From Parvibaculum sp. (GTDB lineage Bacteria; Pseudomonadota; Alphaproteobacteria; Parvibaculales; Parvibaculaceae), in NCBI RefSeq assembly GCF_019635935.1, contig NZ_JAHBYN010000001.1, positions 3,377,532 through 3,441,531 of the forward strand: a DNA stretch of 64,000 bases. The letters run 5' to 3'. Under the pieces are notes generated by a model. It ran no database searches, was not told the DNA's origin, and worked only from the letters and a program-made list of their open reading frames with translations. The number at the start of each line of letters is the position of its first letter. Position 1 is the first letter of the stretch. Positions 38,519 through 47,516 of this stretch are shown here, in pieces. A program made the translations under genes and the position numbers.

Positions 38519-38611
38519 GAGCCCCTGGAAAGGCTCGAAAGGACCACCAAAGAAGCGGAGACACCGGAACCCGGACTTCGACGTCCTGCCGCGCATCGGG
38601 CGCGGTGTTCC
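38519..38611 (-). promoter_or_regulatory. Structured leader of rpsF mRNA
   Basis: In the minus-strand leader, ACACCG (38603-38608) can pair with CGGTGT (38561-38566). The overlapping GGAAC/GTTCC (38607-38611 with 38566-38570) gives an alternative pairing. A third hairpin, GAGCC/GGCTC, lies at 38519-38536. The ACACCG element is reminiscent of the S6:S18 autoregulatory mRNA motif known upstream of rpsF in many bacteria. I cannot confirm the match without a covariance model. Confidence 0.35.
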
Positions 38612-38646
38612 GTTCAGCCTCCAGCCAAGGCCTTCAGAAGCCGCGC

Positions 38647-38674
38647 AATATACGGAAAAGCCAAGGCGAGGCAA
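38647..38674 (-). promoter_or_regulatory. Candidate sigma-70 promoter for rpsF
   Basis: TTGCCT (-35, 38669-38674) and TATATT (-10, 38647-38652) are separated by 16 bases on the minus strand. This would give a leader of about 165 bases before rpsF. It is divergent from the fabD promoter candidate. Confidence 0.45.
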
Positions 38675-38698
38675 GGATCAAATGGTCGCCGGGGCAGC

Positions 38699-38726
38699 TT
38701 GACTCACGCTCGCCAGCCGGTATCTC
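38699..38726 (+). promoter_or_regulatory. Candidate sigma-70 promoter for fabD
   Basis: TTGACT (38699-38704) and TATCTC (38721-38726) are 16 bases apart, about 90 bases upstream of the fabD start. The -10 is weak. The 344-base gap 38474-38817 holds this, the rpsF promoter and the rpsF leader, and no gene. Confidence 0.35.
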
Positions 38727-38817
38727 TTGGCGCTTCGGTCCGGCGCCCGCCGGACGCGAAAAAACGCCCGGAAAACAGCCAGATAACAAGGCCGGGCGGC
38801 AGGATCGGGGAGTGTCG

Positions 38818-39759
38818 ATGACGCGGGCTTTCATCTTTCCAGGGCAGGGATCCCAGACGGTCGGCATGGGCCGCGAACTGGCCGAGGCATATGCCAGCGC
38901 CCGTGAGGTCTTCGACGAGGTCAACGATGCGCTCGGCCAGAACCTCACCAAGCTGATGTGGGACGGTCCGCAGGACGACCTGACCCTGACCGAAAATGCC
39001 CAGCCCGCGATCATGGCGGTGAGTCTCGCCGTCGTACGGACGCTCGAGAAGGAGGGCGGTTTCGATCTCGCGAGCAAGGCGGCTTTCGTGGCTGGCCATT
39101 CGCTGGGCGAGTATTCGGCGCTGGCCGCCGCCGGTGCATTCACGTTGTCCGACGCGGCGCGGTTGCTGAAAATTCGCGGCCAGGCGATGCAGCGCGCGGT
39201 GCCGGTGGGCGCGGGCGCGATGGCCGCCGTGCTGGGCCTTGAATATGAAGCCGCCGCCGAAGTCGCCGCCGAAGCGGCGCAGGGCGAGGTTTGCGCGGCC
39301 GCCAACGACAATGGCGGCGGGCAGGTCGTGGTCTCCGGTGCGAAGGCCGCCGTCGAGCGCGCCATCGAGATTGCAAAAACCAAAGGCGCCAAGCGCAGCA
39401 TGCTGTTGCCGGTGAGCGCGCCTTTCCATTGCGCGCTGATGCAACCTGCGGCCGATGAAATGGCCGAGGCGCTGGCCGCGGTTGTATTGAAAATGCCGGC
39501 GGTGCCGCTGGTCGCCAACGTGACAGCCTCGCGCGTCGCCGATCCGGCAAGCATTCGTCAGCTTCTGGTCGAACAGGTCACGGGTATGGTGCGTTGGCGC
39601 GAAACTGTGCTTTACATGGAGGCGCAGGGCGTCGGGAGCTATGTCGAGGTCGGTGCGGGCAAGGCGCTCAGCGGCATGGTGAAACGCATCGCCAGCGATC
39701 CGGAAATCCTGTCGGTCGGCACACCCGCCGATGTCGAGGCCGTTCTCAAGACCCTTTAA
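38818..39759 (+). CDS. fabD: Malonyl-CoA:ACP transacylase
   Basis: FabD loads malonyl groups onto ACP for fatty-acid synthesis. It starts MTRAFIFPGQGSQTVGMGRE, with catalytic Ser in GHSLGEYSA near residue 90 and the catalytic-His region VSAPFHCALM near 200. At 313 aa it is normal. An in-frame extension upstream to 38605 is discarded because it lacks homology. fabG follows 10 bases later. Confidence 0.97.
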   Translation: MTRAFIFPGQGSQTVGMGRELAEAYASAREVFDEVNDALGQNLTKLMWDGPQDDLTLTENAQPAIMAVSLAVVRTLEKEGGFDLASKAAFVAGHSLGEYSALAAAGAFTLSDAARLLKIRGQAMQRAVPVGAGAMAAVLGLEYEAAAEVAAEAAQGEVCAAANDNGGGQVVVSGAKAAVERAIEIAKTKGAKRSMLLPVSAPFHCALMQPAADEMAEALAAVVLKMPAVPLVANVTASRVADPASIRQLLVEQVTGMVRWRETVLYMEAQGVGSYVEVGAGKALSGMVKRIASDPEILSVGTPADVEAVLKTL

Positions 39760-39769
39760 GGAGCCCAAG

Positions 39770-40507
39770 ATGTTCGATCTCAGCGGCAAAAGCGCTCTCG
39801 TCACAGGTGCCTCGGGCGGCATCGGCTCCAGCATCGCCCGCGCACTTCATGCACAAGGGGCGACGGTGGGCCTCTCCGGCACCCGCAAGGAAGCGCTCGA
39901 CGCGCTTGCCGGTGAACTCGGCGCGCGCGCGCATGTGCTGCCCTGCAACCTGTCCGATGCCGCGGCGGTCGACGCGCTGGCGAAGCAGGCCGAGGAAGCG
40001 ATGGGCGGCCTCGACATTCTGATCAACAATGCCGGCCTCACCCGCGACAACCTTTTCATGCGCATGAAGGACGAAGAGTGGGACGAGGTCATCCGCGTCA
40101 ACCTGACCGCCGCCTTTCGCCTGTCGCGCGGCGTCCTGCGCGGCATGATGAAGCGCCGCTGGGGCCGCATTATCGGCATCACATCGGTCGTCGGCGTGAT
40201 GGGAAATCCCGGCCAGGGCAACTACGCCGCGTCGAAGGCCGGCATGATCGGCATGACGAAGTCGCTGGCCCAGGAAGTCGCGAGCCGCAACATCACCGCC
40301 AATTGCATTGCGCCCGGTTTCATCCGCAGCGCCATGACCGACGCGCTCAACGAAGATCAGCAGGCGCGCATCATGGCGACGATCCCGGCAGGACGCCTCG
40401 GCGAGGCCGGCGAGATTGCCGCCGCCGCCGTCTACCTGGCGAGCGAAGAGGCGGCTTATGTGACGGGGCAGACGGTGCACGTCAATGGCGGCATGGCGAT
40501 GATCTGA
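39770..40507 (+). CDS. fabG: 3-oxoacyl-ACP reductase
   Basis: FabG reduces 3-oxoacyl-ACP with NADPH. This SDR has VTGASGGIGSSIA, INNAGLTRDNLFMRM (the FabG signature), catalytic Ser in ITSVVGVMGNPGQ, YAASKAG, and CIAPGFIRSAMTD. It is 245 aa. The ATG at 39770 follows AAGGAG; the in-frame GTG at 39731 is not supported. It lies in fabD-fabG-acpP-fabF order as in E. coli. Confidence 0.97.
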   Translation: MFDLSGKSALVTGASGGIGSSIARALHAQGATVGLSGTRKEALDALAGELGARAHVLPCNLSDAAAVDALAKQAEEAMGGLDILINNAGLTRDNLFMRMKDEEWDEVIRVNLTAAFRLSRGVLRGMMKRRWGRIIGITSVVGVMGNPGQGNYAASKAGMIGMTKSLAQEVASRNITANCIAPGFIRSAMTDALNEDQQARIMATIPAGRLGEAGEIAAAAVYLASEEAAYVTGQTVHVNGGMAMI

Positions 40508-40764
40508 CGGATCGCGCGGCCGGCGTGCGGAAACAGTAAGTAAATTCAGTGGCATAGGTGTCGGCGTGCGGCGTTTTCGTTCGCTGGTACAGGGTTGAAA
40601 AGTGTGTTACCTAAGCGCTCGATTTGGCTTGCGGTCCTGCCTTGAAATGGGCCAGAAGAGGGGCATCCTTTCCGCCGAATTCGGCAACATCCGGTCCTCG
40701 ACACGTTGAAGCGAGCAGCAGGATGTACGAGGCCGGTCGAAACCAAAAGATCTGAGGATTTAAA

Positions 40765-41004
40765 ATGAGTGATATCGCGGAACGCTTGAAGAAAATCGTG
40801 GTCGAGCACCTCGGCGCCGATCCGGACAAGGTCACCGAGAATGCGAGCTTCATCGATGATCTTGGCGCCGACAGCCTCGACAACGTCGAGCTTGTGATGG
40901 CGTTCGAGGAAGAATTCGGCGTGGAAATCCCGGACGATGCGGCGGAAAAGATTCTGACCGTCAAGGACGCGATCGAATTCGTCAAAGCGAACGCCAAGTC
41001 CTGA
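40765..41004 (+). CDS. acpP: Acyl carrier protein
   Basis: ACP carries acyl chains on phosphopantetheine. The attachment Ser is in [20 protein letters not shown] (residue about 38). It is 79 aa and acidic, as expected. The preceding 257-base gap (40508-40764) is unusually long for this operon and may hold a separate promoter for this highly expressed gene, although I saw no clear -35/-10 pair. Confidence 0.98.
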   Translation: MSDIAERLKKIVVEHLGADPDKVTENASFIDDLGADSLDNVELVMAFEEEFGVEIPDDAAEKILTVKDAIEFVKANAKS

Positions 41005-41108
41005 TCCTGAAGATCGGGTGCGTGGGCCGGGCGCGTAAAATCGCACCCGGCCTCGCATCGTTCGAGCGTCGCGCCACTTTCGGACTCTGATGTGGAGTTG
41101 AGATCGAT

Positions 41109-42365
41109 ATGAGACGTGTCGTCGTCACAGGTTTGGGCATGGTCTCGCCGCTGGGTTGCGGCGTCGAAACGACGTGGAACCGGTTGCTCAAGGGCGAGTC
41201 GGCGGCACGCAGGATCGAAAAGTTCGAGACCTCCGATCTTCCCTGCAAGATTGCGATGCCGGTTCCGCGCGAAGGCGAGGGCGCGTTCCTCCAGGACGAC
41301 TGGATGGACCCGAAGGAATCGAAGCGCGTCGACGATTTCATCGTCTTTGCGGTTTCGGCCGCCACCCAGGCGCTCGACGATGCCGGCTGGCATCCTTCCA
41401 CCGAAGAGGATAAATGCCGCACCGGCACGATGATCGGTTCCGGCATCGGCGGCCTCGAAGGCATCGCCGAAACGGCGATCACGCTGAACGAAAAAGGTCC
41501 GCGCCGCGTCAGCCCCTTCTTCATCACCGGCCGCCTGATCAATCTCGCTTCCGGTTACGTTTCGATCCAGCATGGCCTGAAAGGCCCGAACCACTCGGTC
41601 GTCACCGCCTGCTCGACAGGTGCCCACGCCATCGGCGACGCAGCGCGCCTGATCGCGCTCGACGACGCGGATGTCATGGTCGCCGGCGGCGCCGAATCGG
41701 CGATCTGCCGCATTGGCATTGCGGGTTTTGCCGCCTGCCGCGCCCTCTCGACCGCCTTCAACGATACGCCCGAGCGCGCCTCGCGCCCTTACGACAAGGA
41801 CCGCGACGGTTTCGTGATGGGCGAGGGTGCCGGCGTCGTGGTGCTCGAAGAATATGAACACGCCAAGGCGCGCGGCGCGAAAATCTATGCCGAGATAGCA
41901 GGCTACGGGCTCTCCGGCGACGCCTATCACATCACGGCGCCGCCCGAGGATGGCGACGGCGGTTTCCGTTCGATGCAGGCAGCGCTGAAGCGCGCCGGCA
42001 TTTCGCCTTCCGACATCGACTACATCAACGCGCATGGCACCTCGACCATGGCCGACACAATCGAGCTCGGCGCCGTCACACGCATGCTCGGCAACGCCGT
42101 CAGTACGGTGTCGATGTCGTCGACCAAATCCTCCATCGGTCATCTGCTCGGTGCGGCCGGCGCGGTGGAAGCAATCTTCTGCATGCTCGCCATTCGTGAC
42201 GGCATCCTTCCGCCGACGCTCAACCTCGAAAACCCCTCCGTTGAGTCCGAGATCGATCTTGTGCCTCTCAAGGCCCGCAAGAAAGAGATCAACTATGCGC
42301 TCAGCAACTCCTTCGGCTTTGGCGGCACGAACGCCTCGCTGGTGGTGAAGAAGGTCGACGGTTGA
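41109..42365 (+). CDS. fabF: 3-oxoacyl-ACP synthase II
   Basis: FabF condenses malonyl-ACP with acyl-ACP to elongate chains. The catalytic Cys lies in VTACSTGAHA, and the two His in INAHGTSTMAD and SIGHLLGAAGAVE. The start MRRVVVTGLGMVSPLG and end FGFGGTNASLVV match the family. It is 418 aa. Its TGA overlaps the TTG start of mltG. Confidence 0.97.
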   Translation: MRRVVVTGLGMVSPLGCGVETTWNRLLKGESAARRIEKFETSDLPCKIAMPVPREGEGAFLQDDWMDPKESKRVDDFIVFAVSAATQALDDAGWHPSTEEDKCRTGTMIGSGIGGLEGIAETAITLNEKGPRRVSPFFITGRLINLASGYVSIQHGLKGPNHSVVTACSTGAHAIGDAARLIALDDADVMVAGGAESAICRIGIAGFAACRALSTAFNDTPERASRPYDKDRDGFVMGEGAGVVVLEEYEHAKARGAKIYAEIAGYGLSGDAYHITAPPEDGDGGFRSMQAALKRAGISPSDIDYINAHGTSTMADTIELGAVTRMLGNAVSTVSMSSTKSSIGHLLGAAGAVEAIFCMLAIRDGILPPTLNLENPSVESEIDLVPLKARKKEINYALSNSFGFGGTNASLVVKKVDG

Positions 42366-43444
42366 CGGAGCCGGGCGATACGCCTGAAACGCCAGCCGCA
42401 TCCGCCGATGCGGCGTCGCCGGCCCGGCGGCGCCTTTTCCGTTACTTCCTGATTGCGCTCATCGTTCTGCCCTCGCTGGCGGCCTTGTCGGCCGGCGGTC
42501 TTTTCCTGTACGGCAAGTATCGTTTCGAAGCGGCCGGCCCGCATGCCGAACCGCGCGTGGTCATGCTGTCGACCGGCATGGGTGTTCGCATGATCGCCAC
42601 CCGGCTCGACGAGGCCGGCGTCATTTCCGATCGTCGGATTTTTCTGGCGGGCGTTCGCTTCGCCGGCGCCGACGCCACTTTGAAGGCCGGTGAATACGAA
42701 ATCCCGGCGCATGCCAGCATGGCCACGATTGTCGGCATACTGCGCGAGGGCCGGTCGATCCTTCATCGCATCACAATCCCCGAAGGGCGCACCAGCGAAC
42801 AGGTCATGCTGATCGTCGCGGCCGATCCGGTGCTCGAAGGCGATCTGCCGCCGACACCGCCCGAAGGTTCGTTGCTGCCGGAGACCTACAGTTTCACGCG
42901 CGGCACCACGCGCGCCGAAATGGTCGGCCTGATGCAAAAGGCCGCGAGCGATCTGATGACGGAGCTCTGGCCCGCGCGGGCCGAGGGTTTGCCGGTGAAA
43001 ACGCCGGAAGAGGCGATCATTCTGGCTTCCATCGTCGAGAAGGAAACCGGCGTCGCCTCGGAGCGCCCCCGCGTCGCGGCGGTATTCATCAACCGTCTCA
43101 ACAAGCCGATGCGTCTGCAATCCGACCCGACGATCATCTACGGCCTGGTCGGCGGGCAGGGCGCCCTGGGCCGCCCGATCCGCCGCAGCGAGATCGACAG
43201 GCCGACGCCCTACAACACCTACCAGATCGACGGCCTGCCGCCGACGCCGATTGCCAATCCGGGCCGGGCCTCGATTGAGGCCGTGTTGAACCCTCCCGAA
43301 ACGGACGAATACTACTTCGTGGCCGACGGTACCGGCGGCCATGCCTTTTCCCGGACGCTGGCCGAACATCTGCGCCGCGTTCAGGACTGGCGCCGAATCG
43401 AGCGCGAAAGCGCGCGGGGAACGGCCGAAAAAGAAGCAAATTGA
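42362..43444 (+). CDS. mltG: Endolytic murein transglycosylase MltG (YceG)
   Basis: MltG cleaves nascent glycan strands and sets their length. A cytoplasmic start is followed by one membrane helix (YFLIALIVLPSLAALSAGGLFLYG, about 28-51). The LysM-like part holds IPEGRTSEQVM. The catalytic Glu lies in ILASIVEKETGVASERPRVA and the active-site segment is LQSDPTIIYG. TPYNTYQIDGLPPTPIANPG is the YceG signature. It is 360 aa. The start codon is TTG, overlapping the fabF stop (TTGA). Confidence 0.95.
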   Translation: MTEPGDTPETPAASADAASPARRRLFRYFLIALIVLPSLAALSAGGLFLYGKYRFEAAGPHAEPRVVMLSTGMGVRMIATRLDEAGVISDRRIFLAGVRFAGADATLKAGEYEIPAHASMATIVGILREGRSILHRITIPEGRTSEQVMLIVAADPVLEGDLPPTPPEGSLLPETYSFTRGTTRAEMVGLMQKAASDLMTELWPARAEGLPVKTPEEAIILASIVEKETGVASERPRVAAVFINRLNKPMRLQSDPTIIYGLVGGQGALGRPIRRSEIDRPTPYNTYQIDGLPPTPIANPGRASIEAVLNPPETDEYYFVADGTGGHAFSRTLAEHLRRVQDWRRIERESARGTAEKEAN

Positions 43445-43526
43445 CGACGCCCGACAGGCCGAATTGCGGGCAGCGCCTGCTATAGTCGGTCCCGCAACGA
43501 CCAACGATTCCCTGCAAGGAGGCCCG

Positions 43527-44417
43527 ATGCCGCTGACCAGCATGACAGGCTTTGCCCGCGTCGAGGGCGAAGCGGGCCTTGCACGCTGGCATTGGGAATT
43601 GCGGAGCGTCAATGGCAAGGGTCTCGACGTCCGCTTCCGCCTGCCGCCGGGGCTTGATGCGATCGAACCGAAATTGCGGGCCGAACTTGCAAGGCACCTC
43701 AAGCGTGGCAATTGCCAGGCGAGCCTCACCGTCGACCGCTCCGCTGCGCCGGCGCCGCTGCGCGTCAACAAGGAGGCGTTGCGGGTCGTGCTGGACGCCA
43801 TCGCCGAGCTGCGTCGCGACATCGAGATGAAGCCGCCGCAGCCCGAAGGCATTCTGGCCTTGAGGGGCGTTCTTGAAAGTGCCGATGTTGCCGAGGAAAG
43901 CGACGAAGTGCGCCAGGCGTTCGAAAATGCGGTGGTCGCGTCGTTCGGCGAAGCCGCGGCGGCGCTCGCTCGCGCCCGCGCCGAGGAAGGGGCGAAGCTC
44001 GAAGCGATGCTTGGCGCTCATGTCGACGAAATCGAACGTCTGACGCAAGCGGCGGCCGCCTCGCCGGCCGCAACGGCGGAAGCGATGCGGGCGCGTCTCG
44101 CCGCACAGATCGCCGAACTTCTTGGCGCTTCGTCCTCGCTTTCCGAAGAACGGTTGGCGCAGGAAGCGGCGCTGCTGGCCACCAAGGCCGACGTGCGCGA
44201 GGAGATCGATCGGCTCGGCGCCCACATCGCGCAGGCCCGTGAAATTTTTGCAGGTGCCGAGCCCGCCGGCCGCCGTCTCGACTTTCTGACGCAGGAATTC
44301 AACCGCGAAGCCAACACGCTTTGTTCGAAGGCCGCCGATATCGGTCTCACCCGCATCGGCCTCGAACTTAAAACCTCCATCGACCAGCTTCGCGAACAGG
44401 TCCAGAACGTGGAATGA
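43527..44417 (+). CDS. yicC: YicC/YloC family endoribonuclease-like protein
   Basis: The YicC family comprises stress-related endoribonucleases; E. coli YicC promotes decay of the sRNA RyhB. Signatures are SMTGFARVEGEAG, WELRSVNGKGLDVRFRLP, and the C-terminal DFLTQEFNREANTLCSKAAD. It is 296 aa. ATG 43527 follows AAGGAGG; the in-frame ATG at 43341 belongs to a shadow extension over mltG. gmk follows 10 bases later, the usual pairing. Confidence 0.94.
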   Translation: MPLTSMTGFARVEGEAGLARWHWELRSVNGKGLDVRFRLPPGLDAIEPKLRAELARHLKRGNCQASLTVDRSAAPAPLRVNKEALRVVLDAIAELRRDIEMKPPQPEGILALRGVLESADVAEESDEVRQAFENAVVASFGEAAAALARARAEEGAKLEAMLGAHVDEIERLTQAAAASPAATAEAMRARLAAQIAELLGASSSLSEERLAQEAALLATKADVREEIDRLGAHIAQAREIFAGAEPAGRRLDFLTQEFNREANTLCSKAADIGLTRIGLELKTSIDQLREQVQNVE

Positions 44418-44427
44418 TGGGCCCGAA

Positions 44428-45066
44428 ATGACCGAAATCGACATTCATCGCCGCGGCCTGATGCTGGTTCTTTCCTCGCCCTCCGGCGCCGGCAAGACAA
44501 CGCTCTCGCGCCGTCTTCTCGACAGCGATCCCGAAATCGACATGTCCGTTTCCGCCACCACGCGCAAGCCGCGGCCGGGCGAGGTGAACGGGAAAGACTA
44601 TTTTTTCCTGAGCACCGAAGATTTCGGCATCATGCGCAACAAGGGCGAGTTTCTTGAGAGCGCCAAGGTCTTCGGCAACTACTACGGCACGCCGCGCAAG
44701 CCTGTGGAGGATGCGCTGGCCAGAGGCCGCGATGTTCTGTTCGACATCGACTGGCAGGGGACGCAGCAACTCGACGAAAGCGCGCCGGAAGACCTGGTCA
44801 AGGTTTTCATCCTGCCGCCCTCGGCGCAGGAACTCGAAAAGCGCCTCGAGCGCCGCGCCCAGGATCCGTCGGACGTCGTCGCAGCCCGCATGGAAAAGGC
44901 GTCGGACGAAATCAGCCACTATCAGGAATACGAATACATCATCGTCAACGACGACGTGGACCGTGCCTTTGCCGCATTGCAGGCGATCCTGCGCGCCGAG
45001 CGGTTGAAGCGCCGCCGGCTGACGGGCCTGTCCAATTTCGTGAAGCAGCTACGCGAGGCGCTTTGA
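44428..45066 (+). CDS. gmk: Guanylate kinase
   Basis: Gmk phosphorylates GMP to GDP. The P-loop is SSPSGAGKTTLSR and the GMP-binding region is SATTRKPRPGEVNGKDYFFL. DVLFDIDWQGTQQL and the lid ERRAQDPSDVVAARM follow. It is 212 aa. It closes the core run that begins at fabD; 19 bases later the glycan cluster begins. Confidence 0.97.
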   Translation: MTEIDIHRRGLMLVLSSPSGAGKTTLSRRLLDSDPEIDMSVSATTRKPRPGEVNGKDYFFLSTEDFGIMRNKGEFLESAKVFGNYYGTPRKPVEDALARGRDVLFDIDWQGTQQLDESAPEDLVKVFILPPSAQELEKRLERRAQDPSDVVAARMEKASDEISHYQEYEYIIVNDDVDRAFAALQAILRAERLKRRRLTGLSNFVKQLREAL

Positions 45067-45085
45067 TCTGCGCCGGGGGGAACGA

Positions 45086-45865
45086 ATGACCAAGGTTGTA
45101 ATACTGGCGGGCGGTCTCGGTACACGCATCTCGGAAGAGAGCCAGTTGCGTCCCAAGCCGATGATCGAAATCGGTGGACGGCCGATCCTTTGGCACATCA
45201 TGAAAATCTATACCCATTTTGGTTTCAACGATTTCGTGATCTGCGTCGGCTATCGCGGCTACATGATCAAGGAATACTTCGCGAACTACGTGCTGCATTC
45301 GTCCGATGTGACGATCGACGCGGCGACCGGACAAATTGAATTTCATCAGAAGGCGCGTGAGCCTTGGCGCGTTACGCTGGTCGACACAGGTGCCGACACG
45401 ATGACCGGCGGCCGCGTCAAACGCGTGCGCGACTATCTCGATCCCGGCAAGACATTTTTCATGACCTATGGCGATGGCGTCGCCGATGTCGATGTCGCGA
45501 AACTTCTCGCCTTCCATCAATCTCACGGCAAGGCGGCGACGCTGACCAGCGTTGTGCCGCCCGGCCGCTACGGCGCGCTGGAAATTGACGGAGATGTGGT
45601 GCGACGCTTCATCGAAAAGCCGCCGGGTGACAACGCCTGGATCAACGGCGGATTCTTCGCGCTGGAACCATCGGTTCTAGACCGGATCGCCGCCGATGAG
45701 ACCGCCTTCGAGGGCGACCCGTTGATGGGCCTCGCACGCGACGGCGAGCTGATGACCTTCCGGCACAATGGATTTTGGCAACCGATGGATACGTTGCGCG
45801 AGAAGAACCATCTGGAGGAACTCTGGGCGGCCGGCCGAGCGCCCTGGAAGGTCTGGAGGGATTAG
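45086..45865 (+). CDS. rfbF: Glucose-1-phosphate cytidylyltransferase
   Basis: RfbF makes CDP-glucose from glucose-1-phosphate and CTP. The nucleotidyltransferase motif VILAGGLGTRISEESQLRPK is followed by PMIEIGGRPILWHIMK and FMTYGDGVADVDV. VVPPGRYGAL and FIEKPPGDNAWINGGFF are typical of RfbF. It is 259 aa. It is the first gene of the surface-glycan cluster and lies 19 bases after gmk. CDP-glucose feeds rfbG next door. Confidence 0.95.
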   Translation: MTKVVILAGGLGTRISEESQLRPKPMIEIGGRPILWHIMKIYTHFGFNDFVICVGYRGYMIKEYFANYVLHSSDVTIDAATGQIEFHQKAREPWRVTLVDTGADTMTGGRVKRVRDYLDPGKTFFMTYGDGVADVDVAKLLAFHQSHGKAATLTSVVPPGRYGALEIDGDVVRRFIEKPPGDNAWINGGFFALEPSVLDRIAADETAFEGDPLMGLARDGELMTFRHNGFWQPMDTLREKNHLEELWAAGRAPWKVWRD

Positions 45866-45867
45866 GT

Positions 45868-46956
45868 TTGCCGATCGACGGTCTCGACGCAAACTTCTGG
45901 CGCGGCAAGCGCGTGCTGTTGACCGGCCACACCGGTTTCAAGGGCGCTTGGGCAGCGCTCTGGTTGTCGCGTCTCGGCGCTGAGGTGACGGGCCTTGCGC
46001 TTGCGCCCGATACCGAACCGAATCTGTTCGCGCTCGCCTCGGTCGAGGAGCATCTGACGAGCCATATCGTCGACCTGCGCGATCGCGATGCACTACGCGC
46101 CGCCGTCCGTGGCGTAGACCCGCACATCGTCATCCACATGGCGGCCCAGCCGCTTGTCCGGCGCTCCTATGCCGAACCCGTCGAGACGTTCGCCGCCAAC
46201 GTCATGGGCACCGTTCACCTGCTCGACGCGCTGCGCGATGCATCGGCGTTACGGACAATACTGGTCGTGACGACCGATAAGGTCTACGAAAACGCCGAAC
46301 AAGGCGTTTCCTTCGTCGAGGACGATCCCCTTGGCGGCCACGATCCCTATTCGGCATCGAAAGCGGCAACCGAAATTGTCGTATCGAGCTATGCTCGCTC
46401 GTTCTTTGCCGAAAGAGGCATTCGGGTGGCGACAGCACGCGGTGGCAACGTCATCGGTGGCGGCGACTTTTCCGAAGACCGGCTGGTGCCCGACATCTGG
46501 CGCGCGCTCCACGCCGGCAAGCCGCTGGTGTTGCGCAATCCGGCGGCGGCGAGGCCCTGGCAGCACGTGCTCGATTGTCTGAGCGGCTATTTCGCCTTTG
46601 TCCGCGGTCTGACGGAGGATTTGCCGCTTCCCGCCGCTCTGAACTTCGGGCCGGCACCCGATGCGCCGGCGGTTACGGTCGCCGCGCTGGCTGAGGCCGT
46701 TCAGGCCGCGCTCGGCGTGGCCTCGGACTGGAAGCCCGCCAACACGAAGGGTCCGCATGAGATGGCGACGCTCGAAATCGATTCGGGCCGCGCCCGCACT
46801 ATCCTCGGATGGCGCGACCGGCTGCCTGGCTCGGCCAGCGTCGAATGGCTGGCGGACTGGTATCGTGCCCTCAACCATGACGACGACATGCAGACTTTCA
46901 CCCTGTCCCAGATCGCCGATTATGAGGACAGGTACAAGAAGGACCTCGGCGCATGA
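45868..46956 (+). CDS. rfbG: CDP-glucose 4,6-dehydratase
   Basis: RfbG converts CDP-glucose to CDP-4-keto-6-deoxyglucose using bound NAD+. This extended SDR of 362 aa has LLTGHTGFKGAWAALWL, HMAAQPLVRRSYAEPVETFA, VTTDKVYEN, catalytic YSASKAATE and RGGNVIGGGDFSEDRLVPD. The start is TTG 45868, 2 bases after rfbF and preceded by GGAGGG; upstream in-frame codons overlap rfbF and are not supported. Its stop overlaps the next start (ATGA). Confidence 0.95.
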   Translation: MPIDGLDANFWRGKRVLLTGHTGFKGAWAALWLSRLGAEVTGLALAPDTEPNLFALASVEEHLTSHIVDLRDRDALRAAVRGVDPHIVIHMAAQPLVRRSYAEPVETFAANVMGTVHLLDALRDASALRTILVVTTDKVYENAEQGVSFVEDDPLGGHDPYSASKAATEIVVSSYARSFFAERGIRVATARGGNVIGGGDFSEDRLVPDIWRALHAGKPLVLRNPAAARPWQHVLDCLSGYFAFVRGLTEDLPLPAALNFGPAPDAPAVTVAALAEAVQAALGVASDWKPANTKGPHEMATLEIDSGRARTILGWRDRLPGSASVEWLADWYRALNHDDDMQTFTLSQIADYEDRYKKDLGA

Positions 46957-47516
46957 CTGATCGTTTCGTCGTTTCGTCGACGCCGCTTTCCGGTGTCAAG
47001 AGCATCCGCCGCAACCGCGTCGGCGATGCGCGCGGCTGGCTCGAGCGCCTCTTCTGCAGGGATGACCTGGCCTTCGCCGGCTGGATCTGGGACATCGCCC
47101 AGATCAACCGCACACTGACCCTCCGCAAGGACACGGTTCGCGGTATGCATTTCCAGACCGCGCCCTATGAAGAGGCGAAGCTCATCACCTGTCTCAAGGG
47201 CAAGGTGTTTGACGTGGCCGTCGATCTGCGCCCGTCGTCGCCGACCTACCGCCACTGGCACGGAGAAATCCTGTCGGACGCCAACGATACGACCCTGTTG
47301 ATTCCGCCAGGGTTCGCGCATGGCTTTCAGGCGCTGTCCGACAATGTCGAAATGTTGTATTTCCACTCGGCACCCTATGCTGCTGCCTGTGAAGGCGGCG
47401 TACGGGCGGACGACCCGGCGCTTGCGATCCGGTGGCCGCGTGAAATCGCCGAAATGTCGGACAGGGACAGGAGCTTCCCCCTGCTGGATGACCTGGACGA
47501 GGATAGTGGACAATGA
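46953..47516 (+). CDS. rfbC: dTDP-4-dehydrorhamnose 3,5-epimerase-like protein
   Basis: This 187-residue cupin epimerase has the catalytic-His motif VRGMHFQTAPYEEAKLITCL, and KGKVFDVAVDLRPSSPTYR and LLIPPGFAHGFQALSDNVEM. RmlC-like enzymes epimerise C3 and/or C5 of 4-keto-6-deoxy sugars. Following rfbG it probably acts on CDP-4-keto-6-deoxyglucose rather than the dTDP sugar (inference from context). It overlaps both neighbours by 4 bases. Confidence 0.9.
   Translation: MTDRFVVSSTPLSGVKSIRRNRVGDARGWLERLFCRDDLAFAGWIWDIAQINRTLTLRKDTVRGMHFQTAPYEEAKLITCLKGKVFDVAVDLRPSSPTYRHWHGEILSDANDTTLLIPPGFAHGFQALSDNVEMLYFHSAPYAAACEGGVRADDPALAIRWPREIAEMSDRDRSFPLLDDLDEDSGQ

Noticed and set aside
40611..42401. 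Minus-strand open frame of 596 codons
   Set aside because: Antisense of acpP and fabF, both certain.
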